DNA from: Pelotomaculum sp.
Lineage (GTDB): Bacteria; Bacillota; Desulfotomaculia; Desulfotomaculales; Pelotomaculaceae
Assembly (NCBI GenBank): GCA_018435055.1
Contig: JAHDOA010000008.1
Location: 16,293 to 80,292, forward strand
DNA: 64,000 bases
Direction of reading: 5' to 3'
The notes below the pieces were generated by a model. It was not told the origin of the DNA and did not search any database. It worked only from the letters and a program-made list of their open reading frames with translations. The translations under genes and the position numbers were made by a program. Positions 52,540 to 62,360 of this stretch are shown one piece after another. Every line of letters starts with the position of its first letter. Position 1 is the stretch's first letter.

Positions 52540-53919
52540 ATGACAAAGCCCGACACTTTAGTCGCAAGGCTTGATAACCTTCCCATAAGCAAATGGCATA
52601 TAAGGTTGATGGTGATTGTTTGCCTTGGCATTCTCTTTGACGCTTATGACACGACTATAATGTCTGTCGCGTTTCCACAGCTTATGTCAGAATGGGGCAT
52701 CACTAAAGTCCAGACTGGTTTGTTAGGTTCTGCGGGATTTATCGGCATGCTGATAGGGGCTTTATTTTCCGGGATATTGTCAGATTATGTAGGCAGGGTA
52801 AGGGTTTTTCAGTACACCATAGTCGTTTACGCGCTCTTTATGGGTGTGTGCGCTTTCACCAACAGCTTTCCTGTCCTGTTTGCCCTGCGCATCCTGGTCG
52901 GGATCGGTCTGGGCGGGCTGGTACCCGTGGGCGCGGCATATTTGTCCGAATACATACCATCAAAGGTGCGCGGCCGCTTTATGAGCATATTTAACGCAAA
53001 CTTTTCCCTGGGAGTGACAGTTGCTTATGCTATTGGCTTTTTAATCGTTGCCCCGTATGGCTGGAGATGGGGTTTCATTATTGGGGCCCTGCCCGTATTC
53101 ATGTATTTTGCGGCCAAAGCGTATCTTCCCGAATCGGCCAGGTTCCTGCTGCAAAAAAATAAAGTTGAAGATGCCGTAAAAACTGTCGAAACAATTGAAA
53201 AGCAGGTAATAAATACAGTGTCAGTGCCATTCGAAGAAGCTGTGCGGATCGAAAAAGAGGTTAAGGCCGCCACAAAAGAAGAAACCAAAGCATCCATAGC
53301 TGTTTTATTTAAAAAGGACCTCATTAAGACAACAATTATGGTATCAATACTTTGGTTCAGCCTTCAGTATTCCATCTATGCCATCATGGTCTGGATGCCT
53401 ATCCTCTTAAAAGCGGAACTGGGATACTCACTGGCTTCAGGACTTGGTTTTCTGGCATTCGGATCATTACTGGGGGCGTTAGCGACACCTCTGGCCGGTG
53501 TATCGGCTGACTTCATCGGCCGTAAGATTACAGTTTTACTTTGCTTCATATTATATGGGTTATCGGCGTACTTTCTGTTTTGGTTCGGGGCCAACCCCGC
53601 CTATGGTACAATCTTGTTAGTGGTGAACCTGATCATTCTCGGAATGGCCAACGGGATCGTTTATGTGTACAGCCCGGAGAACTTCCCCACCAAAGCCCGC
53701 GGTACAGGTATGGGTTTGGCCAGCGCGACCGGTCGGCTGGGCGGTATCCTCGGTCCCACCATAGTTGGGATAATATATTCCTTTTCCAGTATAGAAACAG
53801 TGCTCCATATCAACATGGCCGTCCTGTTGTTCGGATCACTCGTTGTTATGGTGCTGGGCCGGGAAACAAGGAATAAAACACTGGAAGAAATCAGCGGTGA
53901 AAGCGTCTCTTTAGGTTAA
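52540..53919 (+). CDS. MFS transporter, aromatic-acid/sugar-type
   Basis: A 459-residue major facilitator with twelve helices: D-x-Y-D in helix 1 (LFDAYDTTIMS), loop 2-3 SDYVGRVRVF, YLSEYIPSKVRGR and a charged central loop. These match the AAHS/SP-type transporters that take up organic acids with protons. GGAGGAG precedes ATG. 69 bases after the nitrilase gene; probable partner for substrate import. Confidence 0.88.
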   Translation: MTKPDTLVARLDNLPISKWHIRLMVIVCLGILFDAYDTTIMSVAFPQLMSEWGITKVQTGLLGSAGFIGMLIGALFSGILSDYVGRVRVFQYTIVVYALFMGVCAFTNSFPVLFALRILVGIGLGGLVPVGAAYLSEYIPSKVRGRFMSIFNANFSLGVTVAYAIGFLIVAPYGWRWGFIIGALPVFMYFAAKAYLPESARFLLQKNKVEDAVKTVETIEKQVINTVSVPFEEAVRIEKEVKAATKEETKASIAVLFKKDLIKTTIMVSILWFSLQYSIYAIMVWMPILLKAELGYSLASGLGFLAFGSLLGALATPLAGVSADFIGRKITVLLCFILYGLSAYFLFWFGANPAYGTILLVVNLIILGMANGIVYVYSPENFPTKARGTGMGLASATGRLGGILGPTIVGIIYSFSSIETVLHINMAVLLFGSLVVMVLGRETRNKTLEEISGESVSLG

Positions 53920-53963
53920 TAAGGGTACCTGAACTGCAAATACTTAAGCTGCACGAAATTTAT

Positions 53964-53998
53964 CAAGCCTGCATTGTTTACCAATGCAGGCTTGTTAT
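53964..53998. terminator. Bidirectional terminator between MFS and IclR genes
   Basis: Thirteen-bp perfect arms CAAGCCTGCATTG/CAATGCAGGCTTG with a five-base loop, followed by TTATTTAT, between convergent genes. Confidence 0.85.
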
Positions 53999-54022
53999 TT
54001 ATAACTGGTTGGTCGTCATATA

Positions 54023-54790
54023 TCAACCTTCGAGCAATGAGTATATCTTTTTTGAGGCTTCTTTAAGTTTGGCCACAAGAACCGGCAGCTGTTCGGGCTT
54101 AAACCTGAATTCAGGCATGAAAATGCTGAGCGCCGCCACTTCTCCGTCTGTAAGGTAATCCCGTATTGGGCATGAGATTCCTACCACATCTTCATAACGT
54201 TCACCATAACTTAGAGAAACACCCTCTTTACGTATTTTCTCCAGCTCGCTGGACAGCTTCTTGTATTCAGTAATTGTATTGTCCGTATAGGCGGTAAATT
54301 TAGCAGCCTTTAATTTATCATGTAAACCCTTGACGTCACGATAGGCCAGATGAACCTTCCCGGCCGCGCCGCCCAGGGACGTTTCCGGCCGGCCGATACT
54401 CACCGACCATTTGATCGGGTGGTAACTTTCCACTCCTTCTATAAAAAAATAATGCCAGAGGTTGTATGAAACACTTAAATATACCGATTCTCCCGTTTCT
54501 TCTGATAGCTTTTTCATAACAGGCAGGGCGATGGTCCTTATGTTGTTATCGACTCTCTTGCTTAATTTTAGGAGGACTGGACCCAGCATATACCGTTTAT
54601 AATCATCCTTCAATAAAAAATTCATTTTAGTTAAAGTCGAGATGATCCGGTAAGTAGCTGTTTTACTTATGCCCAGTTTATTGGAGATATCCGAGAGGGT
54701 CAGCTTGTCGTTTTCCAGAAAGAGGAGCAGCGTTTCCAGCGTTCTGCGGGAAACCAGAGAACCGTTTTTAGAAAGATTATCTGTATCCAT
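54023..54790 (-). CDS. IclR-family transcriptional regulator
   Basis: A 255-residue IclR protein: N-terminal winged helix (about 14-75, LTLSDISNKLGISKTATYRIISTL) and a C-terminal effector-binding GAF-like domain (ETGESVYLS, GGAAGKVHLA, GISCPIRD). Family members often control adjacent catabolic operons; the nitrilase/MFS operon converges on it and has a palindromic site. A good promoter lies upstream. Confidence 0.92.
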   Translation of the reverse strand: MDTDNLSKNGSLVSRRTLETLLLFLENDKLTLSDISNKLGISKTATYRIISTLTKMNFLLKDDYKRYMLGPVLLKLSKRVDNNIRTIALPVMKKLSEETGESVYLSVSYNLWHYFFIEGVESYHPIKWSVSIGRPETSLGGAAGKVHLAYRDVKGLHDKLKAAKFTAYTDNTITEYKKLSSELEKIRKEGVSLSYGERYEDVVGISCPIRDYLTDGEVAALSIFMPEFRFKPEQLPVLVAKLKEASKKIYSLLEG

Positions 54791-54844
54791 TTTAATTCCT
54801 TATCCTGTAATACTCTTGTACACACAAAAATAACTGTATACTAT

Positions 54845-54873
54845 ATTGTAACATGATTTTCTTGTTTACTCAA
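54845..54873 (-). promoter_or_regulatory. SigA-type promoter of the IclR gene
   Basis: -35 TTGAGT (54868-54873), 17-base spacer, -10 TACAAT (54845-54850) on the minus strand, about 55 bases before the start codon. Confidence 0.6.
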
Positions 54874-54905
54874 AAATAATCATTTGGTGTGATTATTCCA
54901 ACTAC

Positions 54906-54941
54906 AAACAAAAGCAAAAAGCGCCGAGATAATCCGGCGCT
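54906..54941 (-). terminator. Intrinsic terminator of the DHA2 transporter gene
   Basis: Minus-strand AGCGCCG/CGGCGCT arms followed by TTTTGCTTTTG, 27 bases after the transporter stop. Confidence 0.8.
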
Positions 54942-54967
54942 GTCTCTCAGTCTATATATCCCCAGCC

Positions 54968-56365
54968 TTATTTCCCCGCCTGCTTTGCTCCCCTTTCCAT
55001 ATTACCCCTGGCCAGCGAGGCGAAAACGCCGCCGACGCAGGTAACAGCGAAAACGATAAACGCCACTTTGGAACTTTTCTGCAGCTGTTCTGCGACAGCC
55101 GGGGTCAGTTGAGCGCTGCCCACGTAGAGGTCTATAATCAGGGTAGCGACTGCTATACTTACAGCCTGGCCGACCAGCCTCATGGTGCCGCTGGTGGAGG
55201 ACGCCACGCCGTAATACCTTTTATCCACCGAGCTCATGATGGCGTTCATATTCGGAGAGGAGAACAGGGCAAAGCCGGTCCCCAGCAGCATCAGGATCCC
55301 TACAACCAGCCATACCGGGGTTTCTTTCGCCACAAAACTCAACAGGAACAACCCAAGAGCGGAAAGGCCCATACCTACGGAAGAAACGATCCTGGGCTGC
55401 ACGCGGTCAGACAGCGCGCCCGCGAAAGGTGAAAGCAGGGCCATCATCACAGGCTGGGCCAGCAGGATCATGCCCGCGGCCGATGAACTGTACCCTACAA
55501 CTACCTGCAAAACAAGAGACAGCAGGAAAGTCACAGCGAAAGTCGCGCTGTAGTTAATCAGCGCCGCCAGGTTGGACATGGCGAAGGTAACATTGCGGCT
55601 GAAAAGTTTAATGTCTATTAGCGGCTGGTTTGATTTCATCTCATTTCTGACAAACAGGACTAATAAAAACAACCCGGCAATCAGGATATATTTTGATGTA
55701 TCCGCTGTGGCGATTGTTGAAAACGCGTACAGAAATGCAACCAACCCGGCCATATAAAGGACGGTCCCGGCTGTATCAAAGCTTTCACCCCTGGCCCCCG
55801 CCCATTCACCCTTGATCTTGACGGCGGAAACAAGAGCGGCAAGGCCGATGACCGCATTGAGAAAAAATATAGACTCCCAGCCAAGGTGCTGGTTCATCGC
55901 GCCGCCCAGCACTGGTCCAAGCGACAGTCCGGTGTATACTGTGGCGACGTTGATACCAAGTACCCGGCCTCTTTCCCGGGGAGGATAAATCGAAGTTAAT
56001 ATGGCCATGCCGGTGCCGAACGTCATGGCGGAACCCACACCCTGCAGGACCCTTAATCCAATCAGCGCCTGGACTGACCAGGCCAAGCCGCATAGCAATG
56101 AGGAGATTGAAAATATTATTACTCCTAAAATGAAGATCTTTTTCCTCCCCACCATATCAGCCAGCCGGCCGAACGGCAGCAGGAATGCGGCCGACGACAG
56201 GAGGTAGCTGCTGACCACCCAGCTGAGCAGCAGCGCGCTGCTGTTGAACTCCCGCCCGATTGAAGGAATGGCCAGGTTAATAGCGCTGCCCATAAAAGGT
56301 GTTGTAAATGAAGCTACCATCACGGTGATTAAAGCATATTTTTTTATTGCCGGATCCTGGTTCAT
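54968..56365 (-). CDS. DHA2-family (EmrB/QacA-type) MFS efflux transporter
   Basis: A 465-residue drug:H+ antiporter of the 14-helix type. Signature segments are LADMVGRKKIF in loop 2-3, GLRVLQGVGSAMTFG and the GVNxGPxxGG-like motif C (TGLSLGPVLGG). Substrate not predictable. ATG 56365 behind GGGGGAAA is preferred over 56386. It carries its own terminator. Confidence 0.9.
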   Translation of the reverse strand: MNQDPAIKKYALITVMVASFTTPFMGSAINLAIPSIGREFNSSALLLSWVVSSYLLSSAAFLLPFGRLADMVGRKKIFILGVIIFSISSLLCGLAWSVQALIGLRVLQGVGSAMTFGTGMAILTSIYPPRERGRVLGINVATVYTGLSLGPVLGGAMNQHLGWESIFFLNAVIGLAALVSAVKIKGEWAGARGESFDTAGTVLYMAGLVAFLYAFSTIATADTSKYILIAGLFLLVLFVRNEMKSNQPLIDIKLFSRNVTFAMSNLAALINYSATFAVTFLLSLVLQVVVGYSSSAAGMILLAQPVMMALLSPFAGALSDRVQPRIVSSVGMGLSALGLFLLSFVAKETPVWLVVGILMLLGTGFALFSSPNMNAIMSSVDKRYYGVASSTSGTMRLVGQAVSIAVATLIIDLYVGSAQLTPAVAEQLQKSSKVAFIVFAVTCVGGVFASLARGNMERGAKQAGK

Positions 56366-56627
56366 TAATATTTCCCCCAGATGCAATTATTGTAAAACTT
56401 ACTGCAGTAAGACAAAGTTCCGGTTTATTTAAATTCTTTAAAAAATAAGTATCTCCTTTTTATTAATCAACATTTGTAAAAAACAAGTTATACATGATCA
56501 GAAAATAATAAATGATTAATAATTACGAAAGATAATTTTAATAAATATGGATTATATTTAATGTGTTGGTAATATCTACTGCAAAAATGGATGTGTTGAT
56601 TTTTATAGAAAGGTTGAGGTGATAAAG

Positions 56628-57062
56628 ATGACGCCAATTTCCCTGCCTGCAAATTATAATGACAACACACTTGTTTTAATGGTACAAACACCGCGGACGC
56701 TTTATGTGTACTGGGATCTCTCACCCAGTCAGAGAGCCGCCCTGGCGAATAAAAAAAAACTGCTGTTGAGATTGAATGTCGCTAACCGGGGAGTATACCG
56801 CTCATTTGACATAAAACCTTTCTGGGACAGTTTTTACATTACAGGCGTAGAGCCGGGTTTGGATTACTACTGCGATATAAGTATTGAAGAAGAAAATAAT
56901 ATATGCTACCCGATTATTTATTCAAATACTTCATCAACCCCGCAGGAACACCCCGGCGCCGAAATAACAGCCGGCTCAAATTTCTGGGGGACCGGGGAAT
57001 ATAACAGCCATAACGGAATGTCCTGGGTAAGCTATAGCTCCGGCACATTTTACAATAGATAA
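56628..57062 (+). CDS. DUF4912 domain protein
   Basis: A 144-residue DUF4912 protein, recognised by LVLMVQTPRTLYVYWDLS and YITGVEPGLDYYCDI. The family occurs in sporulating Firmicutes and cyanobacteria and has an Ig-like/all-beta look; no function is known. ATG 56628 behind AGGTTGAGGTG. The C-terminus is Ser/Thr/Asn-rich. It diverges from the DHA2 transporter gene. Confidence 0.82.
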   Translation: MTPISLPANYNDNTLVLMVQTPRTLYVYWDLSPSQRAALANKKKLLLRLNVANRGVYRSFDIKPFWDSFYITGVEPGLDYYCDISIEEENNICYPIIYSNTSSTPQEHPGAEITAGSNFWGTGEYNSHNGMSWVSYSSGTFYNR

Positions 57063-57413
57063 TGTCTTAGCTACTCTAAAAAGTCCAAGAACTGATGGTA
57101 TTGCCTGAGCAGAACATGCTGGATATAATGACCATAAAATAGAAAAAGAAAAGGATGCCTCCTTAATCGGTGATCTGTTACAAGCAAACCACCAGAGACA
57201 TCCATTGGTCATTGCATACCCGTTCTGCCTTTTTGTTCGCAAACACTTGAGCTAAACTTTAAAAAAGTCTTGGAGAAGAAGTATTTGCGAATGAAAGATC
57301 AAAAAAGGCTGAGGAAATTGCCCAATAACGAGTTGAACTCATTTTACCCCTAATGGAAAAGGGCATTGATCCGGCCTTAGCCTTACATTACTGTTACAAC
57401 TGTGGCTTATTGT
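57063..57413 (+). pseudogene. Degenerate transposase-like remnants
   Basis: Fragments of coding sequence in more than one frame. One reads TDGIA, stop, AEHAGYNDHKIEKEKDA...; another reads KKAEEIAQ, stop, RVELILPLMEKGIDP. The second resembles the N-terminus of Mu/IS481-type integrase-fold transposases. Stops and frame breaks show they are dead. The last codons overlap the end of the DUF6544 gene on the other strand. Confidence 0.4.
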
Positions 57414-58251
57414 AATCAATTTCAGTAATCTCGCACTGAAACCAATTAAAATCTCCCGTCTCCAACTGCCAGATCACATCCAATCTGGCAGGAATCCTAA
57501 CGCTGTTGAATTCATTATAACCTTTTACAACACCGCCCCACGGATCCAGGGTAAACTGTCCGTTCGTTTCTCGGTACCGCTTCGCAAAAAAGCTGACAGC
57601 GGCTCCCTTGTCATCAAATGTGTATACACCCGAACCCGTCATACCCCGGTAGTTCATTGTCGCCCTGGCTGAATTTGCGTCTATTTCTTCCCACTTAATG
57701 TAGTTGCTGAGCGCCGCCGTTGGGAACCAGATCATTTCAGCAAGATATCTGAGCATTGCACTCTGGTCCATTTCACTGCTTGCGCCGGCATTTGCCACAG
57801 TTAAAAGAGAAAGCGCCTTAATGTCCATTTCCCCCCTGCCCTGAAAGTACCTGTCCCTGCCGGAAAAATACAGAAGCGGATTCATTTTGACTTTTGCTTT
57901 CCATACAAAACCCGGCTCGTCCACATTGAAGTATTGTTCAGCCTCAAAAGGCATCCAGGGCTGGTCCTCCTTAAGCCTCATCACGCCGCTTTGTTTCAGG
58001 CGGACCGTGCTGATTTTTTCCTTGCCCACCACCTGGGATTGCGCCAGCCATTTTTGCACGCACGATGGCAGCCCTGCTAAATCCGCTTCCGTTATAATCT
58101 CCTTTTTATCCACCTGGCCGCTGCCAAACAGCTTTTCGACCTCTTTTGACACCTGCTTTTCAAACAGGCTGTTCGCTACAGCAGACGCCACAAAAACCAG
58201 AACAATTATTGCAGCTAGAATACCGGCGATCACTATTGCAATCTTTGACAT
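57394..58251 (-). CDS. DUF6544-like membrane-anchored protein
   Basis: A 285-residue protein with one N-terminal membrane helix (IAIVIAGILAAIIVLVFVASAVA) and an extracytoplasmic domain of DUF6544/DUF6920 type (LPSCVQKWLAQSQVVG, QPWMPFEAEQYF, WFPTAAL). Function unknown; the family resembles lipid-binding beta-rich proteins. On the same strand as the ICMT-family gene, with two direct repeats between them. Confidence 0.78.
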   Translation of the reverse strand: MSKIAIVIAGILAAIIVLVFVASAVANSLFEKQVSKEVEKLFGSGQVDKKEIITEADLAGLPSCVQKWLAQSQVVGKEKISTVRLKQSGVMRLKEDQPWMPFEAEQYFNVDEPGFVWKAKVKMNPLLYFSGRDRYFQGRGEMDIKALSLLTVANAGASSEMDQSAMLRYLAEMIWFPTAALSNYIKWEEIDANSARATMNYRGMTGSGVYTFDDKGAAVSFFAKRYRETNGQFTLDPWGGVVKGYNEFNSVRIPARLDVIWQLETGDFNWFQCEITEIDYNKPQL

Positions 58252-58273
58252 ATTTCACCTCCATGAGACAAGG

Positions 58274-58330
58274 GTGAGACAAGGGGACGTTCTTTTTGTC
58301 TGGTGAGACAAGGGGACGTTCTTTTTGTCT
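58274..58330. repeat. Two direct copies of a GAGACAAGGGGACGTTC repeat
   Basis: Two nearly identical units of about 28 bases, each with AGACAA/TTGTCT ends around GGGGACGTTCTT, so each can fold. They lie between the DUF6544 and ICMT-family genes. The central motif resembles the repeats at 30.0-30.1 kb. Confidence 0.8.
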
Positions 58331-58333
58331 CAT

Positions 58334-59032
58334 TTACCATATGTAGGGCAGCAGCCTGTATCTGACTTTCTTCTGATAGTCCTCATATCCTTCCAGTTCA
58401 TTGACCAGCGTTTTTTCTTCCCCTACTATCCTGCCCGCCAAAAGGAAAAGCATGGCCAAACCAATTACAACACCATACATGGAACCGAGCAGCATTGGCG
58501 TTCCGATAAACATCAGTATTCCCCCGAGGTACATGGGGTGCCGCACAACCCCGTATACTCCGGTTGAAATAACCCGCTGCCTGCGCTCTGCCTGTATCCT
58601 GACCAGGGCTGACACAAAGGTGTTTTCGGCATATGACCGGTAAAAGTAGAAGAATGAGAATAATAACGCGGTAAATCCCAGGGTTTTTATCCACAGCGGG
58701 AAATGCGCGGTCCAACCGTATCGCTTGGCATCCAGCGGCATGATCACAACCCAGGCAAAAAATCCTATCAGAAGTCCCAGGACCACGTATCTGTCCCATC
58801 CTTCCTGGTTGCCGGTACCAGGTTTTCTATACCTTTCAGAGAGCAGATCCGGGTCATGGCGGTACAGACGGATGATGGTAGCAAAACAAAGGACAGTGAA
58901 CCAGATGCTGAAAATCCAGCCTTCCCGCCAGAGCCAATCACCTGAAAGGGAAAGCAACAGCGTCGGAAACAGCAGGATGTAAATTAGAGTGAAAACAATT
59001 TTACCCGGCGTAATGCTGTTGTTGTCTGCCAC
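58334..59032 (-). CDS. Isoprenylcysteine carboxyl methyltransferase (ICMT)-family membrane protein
   Basis: A 232-residue protein with about five or six membrane helices and the ICMT/phospholipid-methyltransferase signature YGVVRHPMYLGG followed by GEEKTLVNELEGYEDYQKKVRYRLLP. In bacteria such enzymes methylate lipids or small acceptors with SAM. Substrate unknown. GGGAGGAG precedes ATG. Confidence 0.85.
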   Translation of the reverse strand: MADNNSITPGKIVFTLIYILLFPTLLLSLSGDWLWREGWIFSIWFTVLCFATIIRLYRHDPDLLSERYRKPGTGNQEGWDRYVVLGLLIGFFAWVVIMPLDAKRYGWTAHFPLWIKTLGFTALLFSFFYFYRSYAENTFVSALVRIQAERRQRVISTGVYGVVRHPMYLGGILMFIGTPMLLGSMYGVVIGLAMLFLLAGRIVGEEKTLVNELEGYEDYQKKVRYRLLPYIW

Positions 59033-59227
59033 ATCTCACTCCTCCCGCGTTTAGTATCTCCAAAAATTGCGGGAAAGAAATATATGCCGTTGGATTAATT
59101 TAATCAATGGATATGTATTTACAAATTCAGAGAACGCCAGGACGACGGCCCCTCAAACCAAATTATAAATATGTCTATCTCGATCTGTGGATTACTTCAG
59201 TTGCCTTATGTAAATCTTTCTTCCTTT

Positions 59228-60001
59228 TTATATTTTTTTACCAATATAAAAAACATATCCATAATACTGTTTGTATTTTGAATACAACTCCGCTTCATAC
59301 TTCATATATTCAACAAAAGCCACTGCGGCTTTATTTCCAGCATTATTTTCCAAAAATGCTTTTTGTATTGCTTTCTGCGGAATAAAATAAGTATCCGTCC
59401 AGCATTTTTCAGGCAATGTAAATGCGGCAACAAGACTATAACCGGCTTTTTGCATTATTGAAATATTATGCCCTATTGTACCTATTTCAGGAACAGCATC
59501 AACCCAAAACTTTTCAATTTCAGCAGGTCGTTCATCGGTAAACCATGACTCATATGTTACAGCAATATAGCCGTCTTTTTTTAGAAAGCCTTTCCAATAA
59601 TTCAATCCTTTTTCAAAACCTATATTGGCAATAGCCCCTTCAGACCATATAACATCAAATTCTTCATTTTGAAACGGTAAATTATCCATTGAACCGACAA
59701 TGCCTTTTACTCTATTCTGCAAACCGAGCTTTTCAGCGTTTGTATTAAATTTTCTAATAAAATCGGGAAAAATATCAAGCCCAGTAATGGTTCCTTTTGT
59801 ATTTTGTGCAAGAGTCATTGTTTGACCGCCTGTTCCACAAGCAAAATCCGCAATTTTTAATTCATTTGAAAAATTGTCAATAAAACTTAATGCCCTAATA
59901 GTAGATTCAGGGCTACCAGGCCCCTGCCGTTCCAACCTTCCAAAATAATCACAAACTAAGTTTACATCAAAATCGTGAATTAATGTTTCTTCGTTTTCCA
60001 T
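59228..60001 (-). CDS. Class I SAM-dependent methyltransferase
   Basis: A 257-residue Rossmann methyltransferase with motif [16 protein letters not shown], acidic [11 protein letters not shown] and [13 protein letters not shown]. The substrate is unknown; it looks like a small-molecule methyltransferase of UbiE type. Strong GAGGAG before ATG. Codon use is AT-rich compared with the genes before it, suggesting acquisition, like the genes to its right. Confidence 0.87.
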   Translation of the reverse strand: MENEETLIHDFDVNLVCDYFGRLERQGPGSPESTIRALSFIDNFSNELKIADFACGTGGQTMTLAQNTKGTITGLDIFPDFIRKFNTNAEKLGLQNRVKGIVGSMDNLPFQNEEFDVIWSEGAIANIGFEKGLNYWKGFLKKDGYIAVTYESWFTDERPAEIEKFWVDAVPEIGTIGHNISIMQKAGYSLVAAFTLPEKCWTDTYFIPQKAIQKAFLENNAGNKAAVAFVEYMKYEAELYSKYKQYYGYVFYIGKKI

Positions 60002-60777
60002 ATATAAACTCCTCGTATAATGGTTTTAGAACCACCGGAAATCCATAATTCCAGTTAAGGAACTATATGGATAATGGGTGGCAGCTTGGGAACCGGTTCC
60101 CTTAAATTACGAGTACCGAGACCAATGAAATCAAATACCAGATTCTACTGCAGGTACGGTAACGGTACCGGTCATGCGCGCGAATACTGTATTGTGGAAT
60201 CGCTATTTTGAAGGTAGTTGGCCAACAGTACACGAAATATGGTGGTGATGCTATAGACAGTAAAACCAACTCGTTAAAATATTAGAACTATTCACAATCC
60301 AACCTCTAATCGTCAGAGTTGCGACTGGGCGCTAAGCTCTTAAAAATTTATTGGGGTGGATTGTTATGATAATGGTCATTTATCACCGGCCCGGGGTGCA
60401 GGTTGTTTTTTAGCAGCCGCCCCGCCGGGGCCGGTTTTCTATTGCCTTTTTTAGTCAGGTTTTTATCAGGCAGAGTCTGGACATGGGCGTCACTTTACGG
60501 GACAATGGGCACAACAAGCTTGGTATGGGGATATTTCTTCCTCTCCTCGTGGGGCCTTTAGGCTACTACTTCGTTAAGCCTGTTACCCTTGGCCCGCCGT
60601 GTTTTTTCTAACCGCTGGATGTGCCCCCGGCTTTATGGTGATGGGATTTTTGCAGCTGCCCATTCATGCACCCGCCTGGCCGGGTGAGCACTCATTACGA
60701 GGCTGTGTAAGGCGGTTCCCCAAGGGCGCCCAGGTCCTGTACCCTGCTTGATTCTTTTGGAACAGGGAGGTGATCTT
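60002..60777. other. Non-coding stretch before the IS110 transposase
   Basis: About 780 bases with no credible gene. An imperfect inverted repeat (CCACC..ATCCATA / TATGGAT..GGGTGG) occupies 60028-60084. At 60386-60435 ACCGGCCC/GGGGCCGGT arms form a strong hairpin followed by TTTTC. From about 60480 to the transposase start the sequence is GC-rich and structured, as expected for an IS110 left end that may encode a guide RNA. No IS boundary could be set. Confidence 0.5.
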
Positions 60778-62010
60778 TTGAGCAAACTCTATGTCGGTAT
60801 TGACGTGAGCCTGCGTAAGAACAATGTCCATTGTATGGCCGCAGGCGGCGACACTTTGAAAAAGTTTAAAGTACCCAATACTTTTGATGGAGCACTGGCC
60901 CTGGTTGATAATATTGTGGAGCTCTCCACCCGGCATTGTCTGCAGGAGATTATCCTGGGCATGGAGGCTACTTCTAATTACAGCTACCACCTGGCCCAGC
61001 TTTTTAGAAGTTCGGAAAAGCTGGCTCCACTTTCGCCGAAAATTCACGTCCTCAATGCCAAGACTGTGCATAATTTCAAGAAGTCTTACAGTGATCTGCC
61101 CAAAAATGATGATCTTGACGCCTGGGTTATTGCAGACAAGTTACGCTTTGGTCGCCTCCCGCAGGAGGTTTTTATGGACGAGCGTTTCCTTGCGCTGCAA
61201 AGGCTGACCCGAAACAGGTTTCACCTGGTGAACATGATAAAGCGAGAGAAAACTTATTTTTTAAACAGCCTTTTCTTGAAGTTCAGCTCTTTGCGGCAGG
61301 AAAAGATTTTCTCCAATAATTTCGGGGCTACTGCCGTGGCGGTGGTGGAGGAATTCCTGTCCCCCGATGAAATTGCCGCTATGCCACTTAAAGAACTGGT
61401 TTCTTTTTTGGCGCAAAAGAGCAGGAACCACCTGGTGGACGCTGATGGAATAGCCAAAGCTCTGCAAAAGGCGGCCCGCTCTTCCTACCGCTTGAATAAG
61501 TCACTGGCCGACCCGGTAAACGCCTGTCTGGCTTCCAGCATCAGCGTGATCAAGTTCTTGCAGTCTGAAGTTAAGAAACTGGACAAGCTCATTGAAGAAC
61601 ACATGAAGGCGATACCGCAAACCCTTACTTCACTAAAAGGTATCGGCCCTGTATATTCCGCCGGCATTCTGGCGGAAGTCGGCGATGTCAAGCGTTTTAA
61701 AAACCACAAGGCACTGGCCAAGTTCTTCGGCCTGGTGTGGAACGAACAGCAGTCCGGCGAGTGGAAAGCCGAAGATATTAAACGTGTCCGCTCCGGCAAC
61801 AAGTACTTGCGCTATTACCTGGTAGAGGCAGCCAACCTGATTAGGTTGCATGACCGGGAATATGCTGATTTCTATAAAGCCAAGTACGATGACGCCCATA
61901 CTCATAAGCATAAGAGGGCACTCGTCTTAACCGCAAGAAAACTGGTCCGGCTGGTTTATGCTTTGCTGCGCACGAACCAGCTATATACGCCCAGAAAGAG
62001 GGGTGGTTGA
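60778..62010 (+). mobile_element. IS110-family transposase (DEDD recombinase)
   Basis: A 410-residue IS110 transposase. The RuvC-like half has the DEDD residues near Asp9 (YVGIDVS), Glu63 (GMEATS) and Asp111/Asp114 (NDDLDAW). The Transposase_20 half has LTSLKGIGPVYSAGIL, FGLVWNEQQSGEW and RSGNKYLRYYLVEAA. It starts with TTG behind AGGGAGGTGATC. The frame is complete, so the element may be active. IS110 elements use a bridge RNA from their non-coding ends and lack long terminal inverted repeats. Confidence 0.93.
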
Positions 62011-62218
62011 TCGCCTCCTTTAAGGACCGCAAAGTGACCGTCAATCACGGCTGCCCAGTTATTACCAGTTGAATATCTGTTTTTTGGATTTTGAGGACAA
62101 ATATTTTTCCAATTTTATTGGATCAGGCGCTTGACATTTTACCGCTGGGCTTAATCCAATGTAGTATCAATTATTCTTTTTTCAATATATTTTTCCACTA
62201 ATTTAGCCGCCATTTCGT
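62011..62218. other. Right flank of IS110 with a short protein-like minus-strand tail
   Basis: No full gene. On the minus strand an open stretch reads MAAKLVEKYIEKRIIDTTLD and stop (about 62144-62206), starting three bases after the ATAAC edge of the hairpin at 62219. It looks like a truncated cassette gene or chance. The IS110 right boundary lies somewhere here. Confidence 0.4.
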
Positions 62219-62291
62219 ATAACGTCCCGCGGGTTCCCGAAGTCTGGTTACTACATTCATGTTATACCAGATTTTGGGATCCCGCTGTTAT
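62219..62291 (-). repeat. 73-bp attC-like hairpin, copy A
   Basis: Edges ATAAC and GTTAT enclose an imperfect palindrome: GCGGG.TCCC stem, a GAAG/TTTT internal loop, TCTGG/CCAGA inner stem and a loop starting TTACTAC. Copy B at 63198-63270 has the same length, loop start and edges, but its main stem differs by paired changes. The folded shape is therefore conserved. Confidence 0.85.
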
Positions 62292-62360
62292 CTGATGCCG
62301 AACGCCCCCGGAGCCGAGTCGGCCACGGACGGCCGACCCTTGAATAGTAATCGTCCAATA

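Noticed and set aside
58274..58330. CRISPR array
   Set aside because: Only two adjacent units with no spacer of proper size and no cas genes in the window.
60120..60300. Group II intron end
   Set aside because: No domain V-like hairpin or reverse transcriptase fragment was found.
60361..60420. 15-codon ORF behind GGGGTGG
   Set aside because: Too short, ends inside a strong hairpin, no sign of conservation that can be judged here.
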